Part shown: piece by piece, positions 12,648 through 24,937 of the stretch | Layout of the letters: the number at the start of each line of letters is the position of its first letter | Position numbering within the stretch: position 1 is the stretch's first letter | DNA from: Vermamoeba vermiformis | Taxonomy: Eukaryota > Tubulinea > Echinamoebida | Assembly: GCA_045837725.1 (NCBI GenBank) | Contig: JBEWZL010000211.1 | Span: forward strand, 49,620-113,619 | Direction of reading: 5' to 3' | DNA length: 64,000 bases | Translations under genes and position numbers: made by a program | The notes under the pieces: generated by a model | Seen by the model: the letters and a program-made list of their open reading frames with translations, nothing else | Told to the model about the DNA's origin: nothing | The model's database searches: none

Positions 12648-15084
12648 CATTAATTACTTGTTGAATATCTTCACTGTTGGGCAGTACTTTAGTTATTACA
12701 ACAACAACGCCCTTCACGTGTACAATGGAACTTTTGTGGCCTCTATTCTATTCTCCTTCAATTCGAAGAATATTTTGGCCCTTGGATCCGCGTTAAGCAC
12801 CGCAGACTACGTGTTTGCAGATGACAATGTAGTTTATTGGTTCTCAGCACAAAACAGAAATGTCACGTGGTTATTTAACGCGACTACCTCAGTTTTTCAG
12901 ATCTTTGCACTTGACAGCAACCGAGCGGCTATTTTTGGCTCAGACGTGACAATGTACATTTATGACATATCACTACGAACACTTTCAACGTCCTCGCCGG
13001 AGTATCTTCCTCTATATCTAGTTGGCGATCAATTCTTGTCGTGGTCAATGTCATTTTTGGCGTCAACTCCGTCCAGCATTTCAATGTTCACGAAGGATTT
13101 TTCCGCGAAACATTTAGTATCTCAATCGGGAGATTCACTGGTCGTCATGGCTCAATCGTCGAATCCAAAATATTACTCAGGCATGGATATATACAACTAT
13201 AGGACCAATCAGTGGACCTTCAATGCGACAGACATGTCAATATTACTCGGTTCATCGTTTGGAACAAATCCAATATTTTTGCAATTTTTTGCTGCAGCGC
13301 TAATCAACGACGAAGTATACTTATGGAATCAAGCCAAATTTGCCATATTTAACTTGACCAGTACCCAATTTGTTTCGGTAGAAACCACATCCACGAACAT
13401 TGACCCGTTATTCGGCGAAGGATCGATTTTTGCATTAGAACCAGTCATTGACAAGTCAATCTATCTCCACAGTGGCGGAAATGATTTTTTCTATCAAATT
13501 GACAGTCAAACTTTGAACCAAACGACCACGGTCCCAATAGCTGCAAATGACGGAACTGGCCAATCACAATCACTCTTGCAACAACGACTAACGTACAACA
13601 ACAAGATTTACGCACTAAGATACAGTACATCAACGTTGCTGTACGATGCAATATTTTATTACGATCCAGCTGCTAGTCGTTGGACTCGACTTTGTTGCCA
13701 TTTGCAGTTACGCATGCAGCAATGACAATCGCTGAAGATCTGATTGTAGTGTTCACATCCAACTCGTCGCTGTATTATTATTACATACCCACCGGCGACT
13801 GGAACAAAATCGACTTCCTGTACAATTTTATTCCTTCTGTGGCGAGCGTCAGTGCCTCGAAGATCGTCATCGGCGGAGGTCTGGATCCGCTCACGAACAC
13901 TTTCAACGATCAAGTCGTAGTGCTGAACATCACTCAATTGAGCTCTATGATGCAGACGAATACTCCATCGGTCAATCAAACTACACCCTCCGCTGGTGGA
14001 CTGGCCAGCGATAGTCCTATCATTGCAGCTATTGTCGTGCCAATCGTCGTAGTTGTAGCTGCTGGCGTGGCTGTGCTAGTAGTACTCATTCGCAAGCGTG
14101 ACAAGAAGAAGAAGAACGACGTCACTACAGTTGGATTAGAAGCAAAGTACGGACAGTGGTTCACTCCATTCAGCGACATTCAGTTCGGTGATCAGCTCGG
14201 TCAAGGTGCAAATGGTCAAGTGTTCAAAGGTCGTTGGAACAACACTGAAGTTGCATTGAAAGTGAGTATGACACAAGCAAACACGAGTGTAATTTCAGAA
14301 CTGTCACTGATGATCAACATGCGACCACATCCAAACATTGTTCAACTTCTTGGTTTCAGTGTTCATCCCGAGACCGATTCAATAATTCTTATTATCGAAT
14401 ATTGCAACGAACAGTCTCTCAGTTCCGTTTTGTTCGATGACGAGAAAGAGATCGAACAGGAAAAGAAGATCTCGTGGATCAAGGGTGTTGCTCGTGGCAT
14501 CAGTCACTTGCACTCGAACAATATCGTACACAGAGATATTGCCGCGAGAAACATTCTATTGCACAATGGAGAGGCGAAAGTGACAGACTTTGGCATGAGT
14601 CGATTGGTCGATGAAAATCAACAACGAGGAACAACCAAATCCGAACTTGGACCAATCAGATGGATGGCTCCTGAAGCGCTAAGAAGCAAAGAATACTCTA
14701 CAAAGTCTGGTAAGTTAACTTAATATCGTCACATACTCGCTGTGAAAAAATAGAACGTGACACTTTGACACTTTGACACGTTATTGAAAAATGACACTTT
14801 TTGACACTTGCGCACTCATTGTTGTTCGATCGCGTTCTAAGATCTTTCACGCAGATGTATGGTCGTTTGGTATTCTGATGTACGAGGTGATCGCACAACA
14901 AGAGCCTCATCTCAATGAAGATCCGATCGCGATTGGAAGGTTGATCCGAGATGAAGGCAAAACACCAGAAATACCTTCAACATGTCCACCAGCACTTGCG
15001 ACACTGATGCAACACTGTTGGAAGATGAATCCTGAAGATCGACCTTCGTTCGACAAGATCTTGCAACTTATGGATGTGATCTAA
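12647..15084 (+). pseudogene. Receptor kinase 2, 5'-truncated, joined to copy 1
   Basis: From 12647 the sequence matches the middle of the receptor 3 ectodomain (TVINYLLNIFTVGQYFSYY against TITLYFTVGHYFCF). Signal peptide and first half of the propeller are absent. The rest is preserved: ectodomain, TM (AAIVVPIVVVVAAGVAVLVV), kinase (GQGANGQV, VALKVS, HRDIAARN, DFGMSR), exon 1 ending at 14709, exon 2 from 14855 to the stop, and the complete C-lobe ending FDKILQLMDVI. One base is missing near 13682, where the paralog reads RWDSTILPF. Without its own signal peptide or promoter it is probably not a working receptor. An assembly collapse between tandem copies would produce the same picture. Confidence 0.75.
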
Positions 15085-15506
15085 AGTTTCGAACATCACA
15101 ATTCACATAATTGTTCCACGACGTCGAATAAACCAAAATTACCCGAATATTATTTTATCAATATTTATTTTTTCGATGCCAAACTAGGCACACAAGGCGC
15201 ATTAAAACTGTTTCCTGCAACTCTTCTGCCGGATCCCACGCCACCAAGTGTCAGTCCTATTAGTTATTTATTTTTAGCTAGTGCCAAACGCCACAAAGTT
15301 TACTTCTTACACCAAAGTTGGCAAGGTAAGCGTCACTGTACTGTAGTTATCCGATCCCAGAATAGTGAGAAAAAGATGATAATATTATTAATTTTAAATG
15401 ATACGCAAGGTTAAGTAAACCAAGCGATGGTACTAATATCGCGTTATTTATAGCAGCTTTCAGCGAAAATTGAGATCGATTCCAGATCCAAATTACCAAC
15501 GACAAA
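15085..15506 (+). other. Intergenic region and probable leader of receptor kinase 3
   Basis: A stretch at about 15178-15326 is open and ends at a good GTAAGC donor (15327); an acceptor (TTTATAG) ends near 15453. This looks like a leader exon and 5' UTR intron rather than a gene, because its translation resembles nothing and lacks a clear start. Confidence 0.3.
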
Positions 15507-18500
15507 ATGACAAGCTTCAACGCTCAATTAATCTTGATTGCAGTATTTATCACATGCTCGCTTGGTCAGCTTATAATTCAGAACTCAACGCTCACTGCAC
15601 CACGAAAAAGTATCGCATCTGTCGTTTTGGATGACTCCGTTTATTTTATCGGAGGCTTTGACACTGAATACATCGCAACATCAATGATAGAAGTGTATAA
15701 TATATCCAATGGCAATTGGAGCACAACGACGATGTCATCTCCTCGCGGATTTATAACTCCGATCGTGCTCGACCCAAATCTTTACCTCATCGGTGGCTAT
15801 GACATGATCAGTCTACCCTACATCTACTCGACTACTGCAAGCGATTTCATCCTGCTAACGAACTCGTCTGGACCAACCGTCCGCAATGTCGATCAGATCG
15901 CAATTTTTAATTCAACGCTGGTGATCGTTGGAGACGGCTCTATAGACTTTTTGGATATTAATACGAAGCTATGGTCACATAATGAAAGCTTGGTGCAATT
16001 AATGAATCAATATCCCGATACAACTGTCATTGTGGCCGAAAACGTCATCATTTTTTTGGCGCCAAATCAGACTACTTCAGCATGGACCTATAACGTTCTT
16101 ACGACTCAACTAACTCAATATAACAACGTACTCAACGGTACAGTTGGAGCAAACGTTAGATCCGACCATTCAAACGGCGTTGCGTTCGTCACATTTAGCG
16201 ATAGATCCGTGGCCTACAATGTAGCACAAAACACGTGGTTCACTTTCTACGACATGCAAATTGACGCTGTGGCCCATGCTGGCAACTACTCTTTTGTTCA
16301 CGGCCCAGGCTTTGGACTTCAATTTTACGGCTGGAAAGACGGAACGTGGGGCTACAACATGGGAGCGAGCACAATTACGCTCTATTTCACTGTAGGCCAT
16401 TACTTTTGCTTTGCTAAAGGCGATTACCTTTTTGTGAAAACCGCCAACATGCAGTCATTCTTGGCGTCATTTACAACGAAATCCCCGTTGACCAGACAAC
16501 CAGTTGGAGCAGCACTAAGTGACCTAGAATATATTTTTGCAGATCAAAGACCTACGGACAATCTTATAGTAGTCTATCTACTCTCGATTCCAAATCAGAG
16601 CCTCACAGAGATATACAGCTCAAGTTCAGATGTTAGCAAGATCTTCGCACTGGATAGCAACAGAGTCGCAATTTTTATTGGCCAATCAATGCTCATTTAC
16701 GACAATTCACTACAAACGATTTCTAACAGCTCAATCGACTTCATTCCAACGTACTTAATCAGCGATCAATTCGTGTCATTGACGAGTTCATTCTCGATTG
16801 CAGATCCGTCAAGCGTTGCAACTTTCATGAACGGTTTTTCGGCTGATCAAATGGTTGCATATCAATCGGGAGATTCACTAGTCGTCATGTCAAAGTCAGC
16901 GAAACCGCGTTATTATACTTCCGTGGATATGTACAACTATAGAACTCATCAATGGACCTTCAATGTTACAGACGTTCCTAGTTTGTTTGGCCGGTCGGTT
17001 GGAAGCGCAGATCCAGCCTATTTCCAATTTTTTGCCGCAGCAGTAGTCGAAGACATAGTACTCTTATGGAATCAAAATCCATTAGCAACGTACAATTTGA
17101 CAAGTCACCAGCTAATAACGTCACTTTCAGCATCGACGCTGCATCCAGCTTTCGGCGACGGATCAATTTTCACTTTGGAACCGGTTATTGATCGATCAAT
17201 TTATTTCTATAATACTGGTGACGACTATTTTAATACAGTTGATAGTCAGACACTAGCGCAATCAACAACGATAACAATTTTTGCGGACGGAGGAGAGACG
17301 CAATCCATTTTACAGCAACGAGTCAAATACAACAACAAGATCTACGCACTAAGATACAACAATGCAACGTCACTATTCGATGCTATATATTTTTTTGATC
17401 CATCTATCAATCGTTGGGACTCAACTATTTTGCCATTTGCTGTTCCTCACGCAGCAATGACGCTCGCTGAAGATCTGATACTGGTTTTCACCTCCAACTC
17501 ATCACTGTTTTATCTTTATATGCCCACCGGCTATTGGAATCAGATCGACTTCCCATATAATTTTATGCCATCTGTGGCGAGTGTCATCGACTCGAAGGTC
17601 ATCGTCGGCGGAGGTCTGGATCCGGTCACAAACAAATTCAACGATCAAGTCCTCGTGCTCAATATCTCTTACATAACTGTGCTAGCCCAATATTTTTCTC
17701 CCTATGCCAATTCTACAGCACCAACGAGTGACGGGCTTCTGACCACGGACAGTCCCTTGATCGCAGCTATTGTTGTGCCAATTGTTGTCGTCGTAGCGGC
17801 TGGCGTGGCCTTATTGATAGTTCTGATACGCAAGCGTGACAAGAAGAACAAGAGCAGCGTATCGATGGTTGGATTGGAAGCAAAGTACGGACAGTGGTTC
17901 ACGCCATTCAGCGACATTCAGTTTGGTGATCAGCTCGGTCAAGGAGCGAATGGTCAAGTGTTCAAAGGTCGTTGGAACAACACTGAAGTTGCATTGAAAG
18001 TGAGTATGACACAAGCAAACACGAGTGTCATTTCAGAACTGTCACTGATGATCAACATGCGACCACATCCAAACATTGTTCAACTTCTTGGTTTCAGCGT
18101 TCATCCCGAGACCAATTCAATCATTCTCATCTTAGAGTTTTGTAACGGAGGATCATTAGACAATACGTTATTCAGGGAAAAGAGCCAAGCCGCGTTGACA
18201 CTTGAACGAAAGATCTCATGGATCAAAGGCGTTGCCCGTGGCATTAGTCATTTGCACTCGAATAATGTGGTTCATAGAGATATAGCAGCACGCAATATCT
18301 TGCTTCATAACGACGAAGCGAAAGTGACGGACTTTGGCATGAGTCGATTGGTTGATGAACAGCAACAACGAGGAACAACCAAATCCGAACTTGGACCAAT
18401 CAGATGGATGGCGCCCGAAGCACTGAAAGATAGGCAGTACTCGTCTAAATCAGGTAAGTCTTTGACACGTGTCACTTCTCTTTTTTACGAACGCAAAATT

Positions 18501-18790
18501 TTTATAATGACACTTTTTGACATGGACTCTATTGCAATCAAGTTCTAATATAGAAAATAGATGCATGGTCGTTTGGTATTCTGATGTACGAAGTGATCGC
18601 ACAACAAGAGCCTCACATCAATGAAGATCCGATCACGATTGGAAGGTTGATCCGAGATGAAGGTAAAACACCAGAAATACCTTCAACATGTCCACCAGCA
18701 CTTGCGACACTGATGCAACACTGTTGGAAGATGAATCCTGAAGATCGGCCTTCATACGAAAGCTTGTTGGAAGAACTAGAACGGTTGTAA
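15507..18790 (+). CDS. Receptor kinase 3: intact beta-propeller receptor with tyrosine-type kinase
   Basis: Two exons, 15507-18453 and 18561-18790, encode about 1059 residues. Order: signal peptide (LILIAVFITCSLG), Kelch-like propeller with blades such as VYFIGGFDTEY and LYLIGGYDM, many Asn-glycosylation sites, TM (AAIVVPIVVVVAAGVALLIV), basic stop-transfer, then kinase. All key kinase motifs are present: GQGANGQV, VALKVS, EFCNGGSL hinge, HRDIAARN, DFGMSR, GPIRWMAPEAL, DAWSFG and CWKMNPEDRPS. The HRDIAARN loop is that of tyrosine kinases, known in several Amoebozoa, but dual specificity cannot be excluded. The single intron falls just before the D(A/V)WSFG motif, as in copies 1 and 2. This is the intact model for the array; ligand unknown. 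Confidence 0.9.
18463..18474. repeat. 12-bp palindrome TGACACGTGTCA, copy 1
   Basis: Lies in the intron of receptor kinase 3; identical copies are at 43818-43829 and 53096-53107. It contains the E-box CACGTG. Confidence 0.7.
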
Positions 18791-19027
18791 CCTATAGTTT
18801 GAAGACCACTCTAATAAATTGCGCTTCGCTGTTATCACATATATCAAAATTAATACACCATGCGAGCGAGTAGTGAACATTTTTGTCGCCTTTGGGAAAT
18901 TTCACACGAGCAGAACAAACACAGAATCGTAAATCTTTAAACGTTTTTATTAACGCTGCTTATCTATCTAAGCAACACTTCGAGATAAAAGCATCATAAC
19001 TACAATTGATCTACTGCGTAAATAAGA

Positions 19028-21263
19028 ATGGAAGAGATTTCTGCGCTGGTTATCGATCTTGGGTCAAGTAAGTTGCTCAACGATTAACTAATACGGCACC
19101 CTGCAATTAAATTGATATAAATTAATACAATGTGAATTATTGTTGTAAACGGAGAGAAATGTCTTTCAATCCGTTAACGAAAAATTTAGAATTCTAAAAT
19201 TAAATTCTAATATTTGTAAAATTATAGTCATGCTTATTAAGCAATTATATATCATGCCAAACGTGCAATACTGATAATTTTAATTTTAAAGGCATGGTAA
19301 AAGCCGGATTTGCTGGCGACGATGCTCCTCGTGCTGTATTCCCAACTGTAATGGGCGCCCCTCGAAATCCGTCAGTAATGGTAGGCATGGGTCAGCCTAA
19401 TAATTGTAAGTGTTTAAATCCGATGGACTTAAAGTTTTGGATCACATCTGATTTTGTTTGGCATTCAGATGTTGGCGATATAGCTCAATCTTTGAGAGGC
19501 ATGCTTTCGCTAAAGTACCCTATTGAACATGGTAAGAAAAAATATTAAAGGCTCTCAAACAATTAATTTTCGGATGTAGTTACTTTCGGAACTATTTAAG
19601 GCTTTAATATCGATTTTAAGCGACATAATTAATATCACATATTATTTTCACTTATAAAATGTCGAAATCTATCGTTTATTCGGCTTAGCCTAAAAGATCT
19701 AATCCTGTTTTAGGCATTATAACGGAATGGGATTGCATCGAACGAATTCTTCACCATACATTTTACAATGAATTACGCGTAGCACCGGAGGAACATCCGA
19801 TACTGATGAGCGAACACCCACTCAGTCCTAAACGGAATCGCGAGAAACTTTGTCAAGTCATATTTGAAACTTTTAGTGCGCCTGCTTACTATTCTTCTAT
19901 GGCTCCTATTCTCGCTGTATATGCTTCAGGCAGAAATACAGCCATGTGCGTGGATATTGGTACGTCTATTCTAAAATTAATAGTTTTTACTATCGTACTG
20001 GACCACAGATCTAGTGCTACAAAATCGATTGGCGGTTAATATAGATATTACATGTATAAAAATATTATTTTTATTATGAAAAATTAATTACCACAGAATA
20101 GGTTGAATTTCTTTTGATGTTTTTATTGTTTTTTTTGTCGGTGGATCCACACTTGATCCGACGACTTCCCTTACTTTACCTTAATACTCTTAATATTGCC
20201 ATTATTATTTCCTATTGTAGCCGGTATCCTTTAGTGTTATCAGTACTTATTTTGGTATTAGGTGACGGAGTGATGACAGTAATGCCCGTCGCAAATGGGT
20301 ACACGATCAAACCCACAATTAGACGCGTAGATCTCTCAGGACGAAATTTAACCGACCATATGACAAGAATGCTCGCTGAAAGGGGGTAAGATGAATGATA
20401 AAATAATCTATAACGACAATAAGATAAATTTCGGTCGATCCCGAAAAAATATTCCGGATCAGATCTAATACTTTTTGCTGCTTTTTTTTGCGTTGAAGCT
20501 TGAAACGATCATCAGAATAGTTATTAATGAATATATTATGCAGGTACTATCTGAATCGATCCTCAGATTTTGAAGCAGTGCGAGATATGAAAGAAAAGTT
20601 GTGTTACGTGGCACTCGATTATGAGGCTGAGCTGTACAAGTCAACGCAATCGTGTGAACTTGAGAAGAAATATGAATTGGCTGACGGTCAGGTCGTTACA
20701 CTAGGTGAGATATGAATTATGATTTTGATTCGATCTGTTTTCATTGGCAGCAGTGCTTACGATGACGAAAATATTTCCTTTTCCTCTGATCAAACAATTT
20801 TAATTAATTCTGCGAATTTCTAAATAATAATAATTAAGCTGCAATAAGCGCTGGATTAACCTTTTTTTTTGTCATAGGGTACGAAAGATTTGCATGCCCC
20901 GAAGCACTATTTAGACCCTGGATGATTGGTCGAGAAGGCACTGGCGTTCATGAACTAGTATTTGATGCAATCACATCCGCTTCACGCGACGACCAGAAGA
21001 ATTTATTAGGAAATATATTGTTATCCGGTGGATCTACAATGTTCGACGGCTTTGCTGATCGCATGCACAAAGAAATGGTTGCTTTGGCTCCAGCGTCCGC
21101 TGCAATCAGAATTGTAGCGCCACCTGAACGAAAGTATTCGACTTGGATCGGCGGTTCTATCTTAGCGTCTTTGTCTACCTTCCAACAAATGTGGATATCA
21201 AAGGAAGAATATGACGAATCTGGTCCTCAAATCGTCAATAGAAAATGTTACGACGGCTATTAA
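19028..21263 (+). CDS. Divergent actin-family protein
   Basis: Seven exons: 19028-19067, 19292-19405, 19469-19531, 19714-19959, 20262-20385, 20544-20704, 20878-21263; 377 residues, the usual actin length. Conserved actin blocks: [72 protein letters not shown] and [12 protein letters not shown]. It departs from conventional actin at [10 protein letters not shown] (usually HTVPIYEGY), in the 230-240 loop (NRSSDFEAV), and at the C-terminus (KCYDGY instead of KCF). It therefore looks like a lineage-specific actin isoform rather than a bulk cytoskeletal actin. Polymerisation and nucleotide binding are inferred from the retained fold. Confidence 0.9.
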
Positions 21264-21513
21264 TTTTATCAATTTTATTTTTTGCGCTCGCGCAGTTTTT
21301 GTACAATAAAACAGATGGTTTGGCTTTTGTGGTTACATATAGCGATTATGTCCTATCTATCCATAAGATAACTATAAATGGAAACAATTAAAAGCTGGTC
21401 GCGAAATTTCTTCGGCATTAGCTGAATGACCGAAAAAAATCTTTGATTCAATCAACCATTTAAAGTACTTGAGCAAGGCAACAATATTATTAAATAGTAC
21501 GAAGTTTATTTAA

Positions 21514-23361
21514 ATGTTACCTAGTTTAACTCCAGCGCAGATCAAGGAAAAAGTAATTCAAGATGTGAATACTGTTGGTCAAAAACCCTTCGCAAAGTAA
21601 AATATAATATGAATAATATAGACCGATATTATATAGGCTAATTTTCCTATTAGACTGCCTATAGCGAAGGATCTGCCTCGATTAGGAACATCATTTACAA
21701 TTAAAACGGCTCAAAAAATTATTGGTAATATTTATATGCGCGTAAACAATCATAATCTTATTAATGATGCGTTTTAGACACCTCGAAAATTGCACAGACG
21801 GCAGATAAAGTTAGAACAATTTTAACTACCTTAATTGAAACTCTGGATTCTCCAAACGACTTGGAAAAATTGAAGAAATACTTGCCGTCCTTAGATGGTC
21901 AAAATATTCAAGGTTCCTTGATTGAACTTTTCAAAGTAAGCATTAACCTAATTTTCGTTCGTCGGATGTCGCTTTCCGGAGTACCTTTCGCTAGATCGTC
22001 ATAATTATACTTATTAAAAAAATAATTATAATATAATTAGGGCCTTGATGACGTTGAAGGGCCTCGCGTAAATTTGAACACGTTGCGCGTGCTCAAGTAC
22101 TGCAACCAAAGTATCGTTGCGCCAGCGATTGTTGAATTAAAATTATTACTAAGAGACTTTGGATATATTGATGGTGGTTGGACTGTCGCAGTTGATATTC
22201 AAACTGATTGGATCGTGGTCACTCATACTCGATCGGAGTTGTTCACCGCAGGTGTAAGTCTATACACTTTATTTCATAGTAACTTATTATTATACGAATT
22301 ACACTATAATTATACCATGTATTTGCGTGCATAATGAAATTTGGCTCCAGATTCAGGATCGAGAGTTTTTACATATTATTTTGTAGGGCAATATGACTTG
22401 GAGTATAAAATTTTTTCTCCAAAAGCACGAAGAATTGAGATTGGCAAAAGTTGATTTGGCAGTATTAGACCTCAGCATTCATAACGAAGACGATCAAAGC
22501 AAAATCATGAAAAAAATTGACACTTTGTATTGTCCGGCGATATTATCCGCGTGTCAAAGTGTCTTCGCTAAGACATGGACGAAGTTGCCTATATCAAAGG
22601 TATGCAAACGATCAAACTGAAGCTCGATCTAACTGTTCAATTTCAGGATCTGGGTCGATTTGCAAGTGTTTTGGAGATTGAAAACACGAATGACAATTCT
22701 AAATTAAGTACTGGCGATTCAGAGATGGCACAAACAAAGAAAGTATTACTATATTTGGCAAAATATTTCGAACCTGAACTAGTGTCAAAAATCGACTCTA
22801 CATATGATGACCAAGTCTTAAAACACGTCAATTCGGATAAGAACATATTATTAAGGAGCTATTTGACCGATACTTTGCAACTGAAAGATAACGTAAGTGT
22901 CAAAAATAATCGCTTCGAGAGCACCAGATCTGACCTATGTTTAGGAGCCTCTTACTTGCGCTTTGAAGCTATTAACTCATGTTATAATATCTCCCGTGGC
23001 CATAAGACTAGCGGTCGACTTAGCGAAAGATTATCAGATTAAGGACGGCAAGGCTTGGACGATCAAGATGGTCATTGAAAAGGATCGTAAGTACCTGAAA
23101 TTTCCTTCAAAAAATCTTCCTAATTAATATTAATATGATTATTTAGGCGTTATTGTTACTCACTATAAGAGCGAGGTTACTATTGCGCAAGTTCCTACAA
23201 AGGCGTTTGATTTCGATTGGAAGTGCAGTTTCATCATGAACAGAGAATGCACGCAATTGCTCGATGTTAATGTACACATAGAAAAGGTCTCGTTTCATCA
23301 AGGATGTCCTCAGAGCACTCGACTTGATATTCTGCAAACGTTAGATCTTGCGCTCATGTAA
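21514..23361 (+). CDS. Unknown protein with a duplicated C-terminal module
   Basis: Eight exons (21514-21596, 21654-21724, 21778-21935, 22041-22253, 22387-22599, 22647-22892, 22945-23086, 23147-23361) encode 446 residues. The N-terminus is helical (AQIKEKVIQDV, TADKVRTILTTLIETL). Two segments share a pattern: WTVAVDIQTDWIVVTHTRSE at about residue 150 and WTIKMVIEKDRVIVTHYKSE at about residue 355, each followed by a (F/W)(S/K)-hydrophobic strand and a conserved Leu-Asp-Val stretch. I do not recognise the family. No signal peptide or TM is seen, so it is probably cytosolic. It converges on the CH-domain gene, with stops only 49 bp apart. Confidence 0.8.
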
Positions 23362-23410
23362 TACTAGATGTCATTAAATTTCGTCTTCGGATTGAGAAGT
23401 AGCTTCCTAT

Positions 23411-23918
23411 TTATTTCTTTAAATCGACTGCCATTAGCGCAGTAATTAGTAAGAAAATCATACGTGGATTAAGCTCTACGATATCTTCAGGGCTGATAAA
23501 AATACTCGCGCCGATCTTCCGACCTAACGAGATTGTATATTTAGCGTTCGCCAATAGTTCTTTTGCGCTTGTATCTTCTGGTTTAAGACTATCATAATTT
23601 ACACTGTAAAATCAAATTAGGAACTGCCATCTGAATTCTCGATCGTCACATCTCCACAATGGCTCGTGCAAACACGAAATTTTCCAAATATGTATTTCAA
23701 ATGAATATTTTGCTAATTATTTAAAATATTTTTACCTTTCTGGCCTAATGGCATCAATCAAATCCAACAGTGGGAAGCTGTTTTTCAACGCAGGATCGTC
23801 AAAACTGTTTATCTTCGTTGATTTCTTTGCTGACTTGAGTTTGTTATTTGCCCACTTTAATATGTCCTCTTCATTCATCGTGTTTAATAAAATTAAGATC
23901 TTATTGTCCGAGTCCAAA
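23411..23918 (-). CDS. Calponin-homology domain fragment, fimbrin-like (5' end unresolved)
   Basis: Two exons are clear, 23736-23918 and 23411-23603. Together they give the C-terminal part of a fimbrin/plastin-type CH domain: NEEDILKWANNKL, LKNSFPLLDLIDAIRPE, then SVNYDSL, LANAKYTISLGRKIGA and SPEDIVELNPRMIF, ending MAVDLKK. That is the end of the actin-binding domain in fimbrin. The upstream half could not be modelled: a TGA lies in frame just before 23918, and an open segment starting at 24267 on the same strand (MASSRKNKMELKNE) does not connect with normal splicing. The gene may be short, broken, or affected by assembly errors. Confidence 0.7.
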
Positions 23919-24634
23919 CTTCAACGAAACCATTCACGAGCACAACACAGCTTATGTTTGTAGCTCACGGGCCCTATGTCATAGATTTCAGCTTACTGCG
24001 CAGGTTTACGTCGGCTATAGCCTAGAGCACAATAGCTTCGTGATCAGTCGGTTCACTTTGGCCATCCTTTTTGCAGTATTCGTAAGCCAATAATTTAGAA
24101 ATAATGCCAGTAATGTCAATAGTCACTGTTAACGACTACCACCAACCTATTACAATTTTAGGTGATTTTTGAAGATATCTTCTGATAATTTTACAACGGC
24201 TACTTATTTTTTGATCAAACTGCCGCTCGTTCTTTAATTCCATTTTATTTTTACGGGATGAAGCCATATTTTTTTTACATATGTAATCCTATTTTTCGAG
24301 TCTCATAGCACTAACACGATGTCAAACCAAAGCGTGGATGGATGCAACATCGGCAGATTACTGAGCCACCATTGCTTCACGGGCTATAGTTCGCTAGTAG
24401 TATCATTAACATGCTTGGTGAGAGTCTTGTCGAGTGCCTAACGTCTAACAGGATAAACGCTCAGATCCAGGCATGCGGAGACTCCCTTTCTCCATGGACC
24501 TTAGCAACAAAAGACGTAGCCACAGGATAAGCGCACACTGCCTTACTCGAATGCACGTAAGTAGAGCCTTATTAGAAGCATTGGCTTGTCTTTTTGACGA
24601 CCTCGTATGATCCGAGTCCGTTGTTTCAACTCAA
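23919..24634 (-). other. Unresolved region upstream of the CH gene; possible noncoding RNA
   Basis: On the minus strand 24267 downwards is open for about 43 codons and then continues in the same frame past a TAG; the sequence does not identify it. The part 24320-24600 is clearly more GC-rich than other intergenic DNA here and contains an imperfect repeat, ACAGGATAAACGC (24448-24460) and ACAGGATAAGCGC (24522-24534). It lies directly upstream of a tRNA gene and may be a structured RNA, but I cannot name it. Confidence 0.3.
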
Positions 24635-24705
24635 GGCGCTATAGCTTAGTGGTAGAGCACCGGTCTCATAAGTCGGTTGTCTTGGTTCGATTCCAAGTAG
24701 CGCCT
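24635..24705 (+). tRNA. trnM(cau): tRNA-Met (CAU), elongator type
   Basis: A 71-nt cloverleaf: acceptor GGCGCTA pairs with TAGCGCC; D arm GCTTAGTGGTAGAGC; anticodon loop CTCATAA with anticodon CAT, closed by a stem with two G-T pairs; T arm CTTGG TTCGATT CCAAG. Internal promoter boxes are present: A box TAGCTTAGTGG (24642-24652) and B box GGTTCGATTCC (24684-24694). No intron. CCA is not encoded, as expected in a nuclear gene. Confidence 0.92.
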
Positions 24706-24717
24706 AATTTCAATTTC

Positions 24718-24724
24718 TTTTTTT
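24718..24724 (+). terminator. RNA polymerase III terminator of tRNA-Met
   Basis: A run of seven T begins 13 nt past the tRNA 3' end, with a second run of five T shortly after; this is the usual pol III stop. Confidence 0.75.
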
Positions 24725-24937
24725 GCTTTTTGGTTTTCGTTTCACACAAACAAGCTGAGAAAACTTTCTGCTATTTTTCGCAGATTCGAAGCTCAACATT
24801 TTTCGCTCGTGATACTAACCTTTCAGTTTTAAACAACAAACAGAGTGACCACTTGTCTGCTCTACTATCTCACAAAATCTTATTGCCCCGCATGAATATT
24901 GTCTCAACATCGAATTTTAAAGTTACAGATTACGAAA

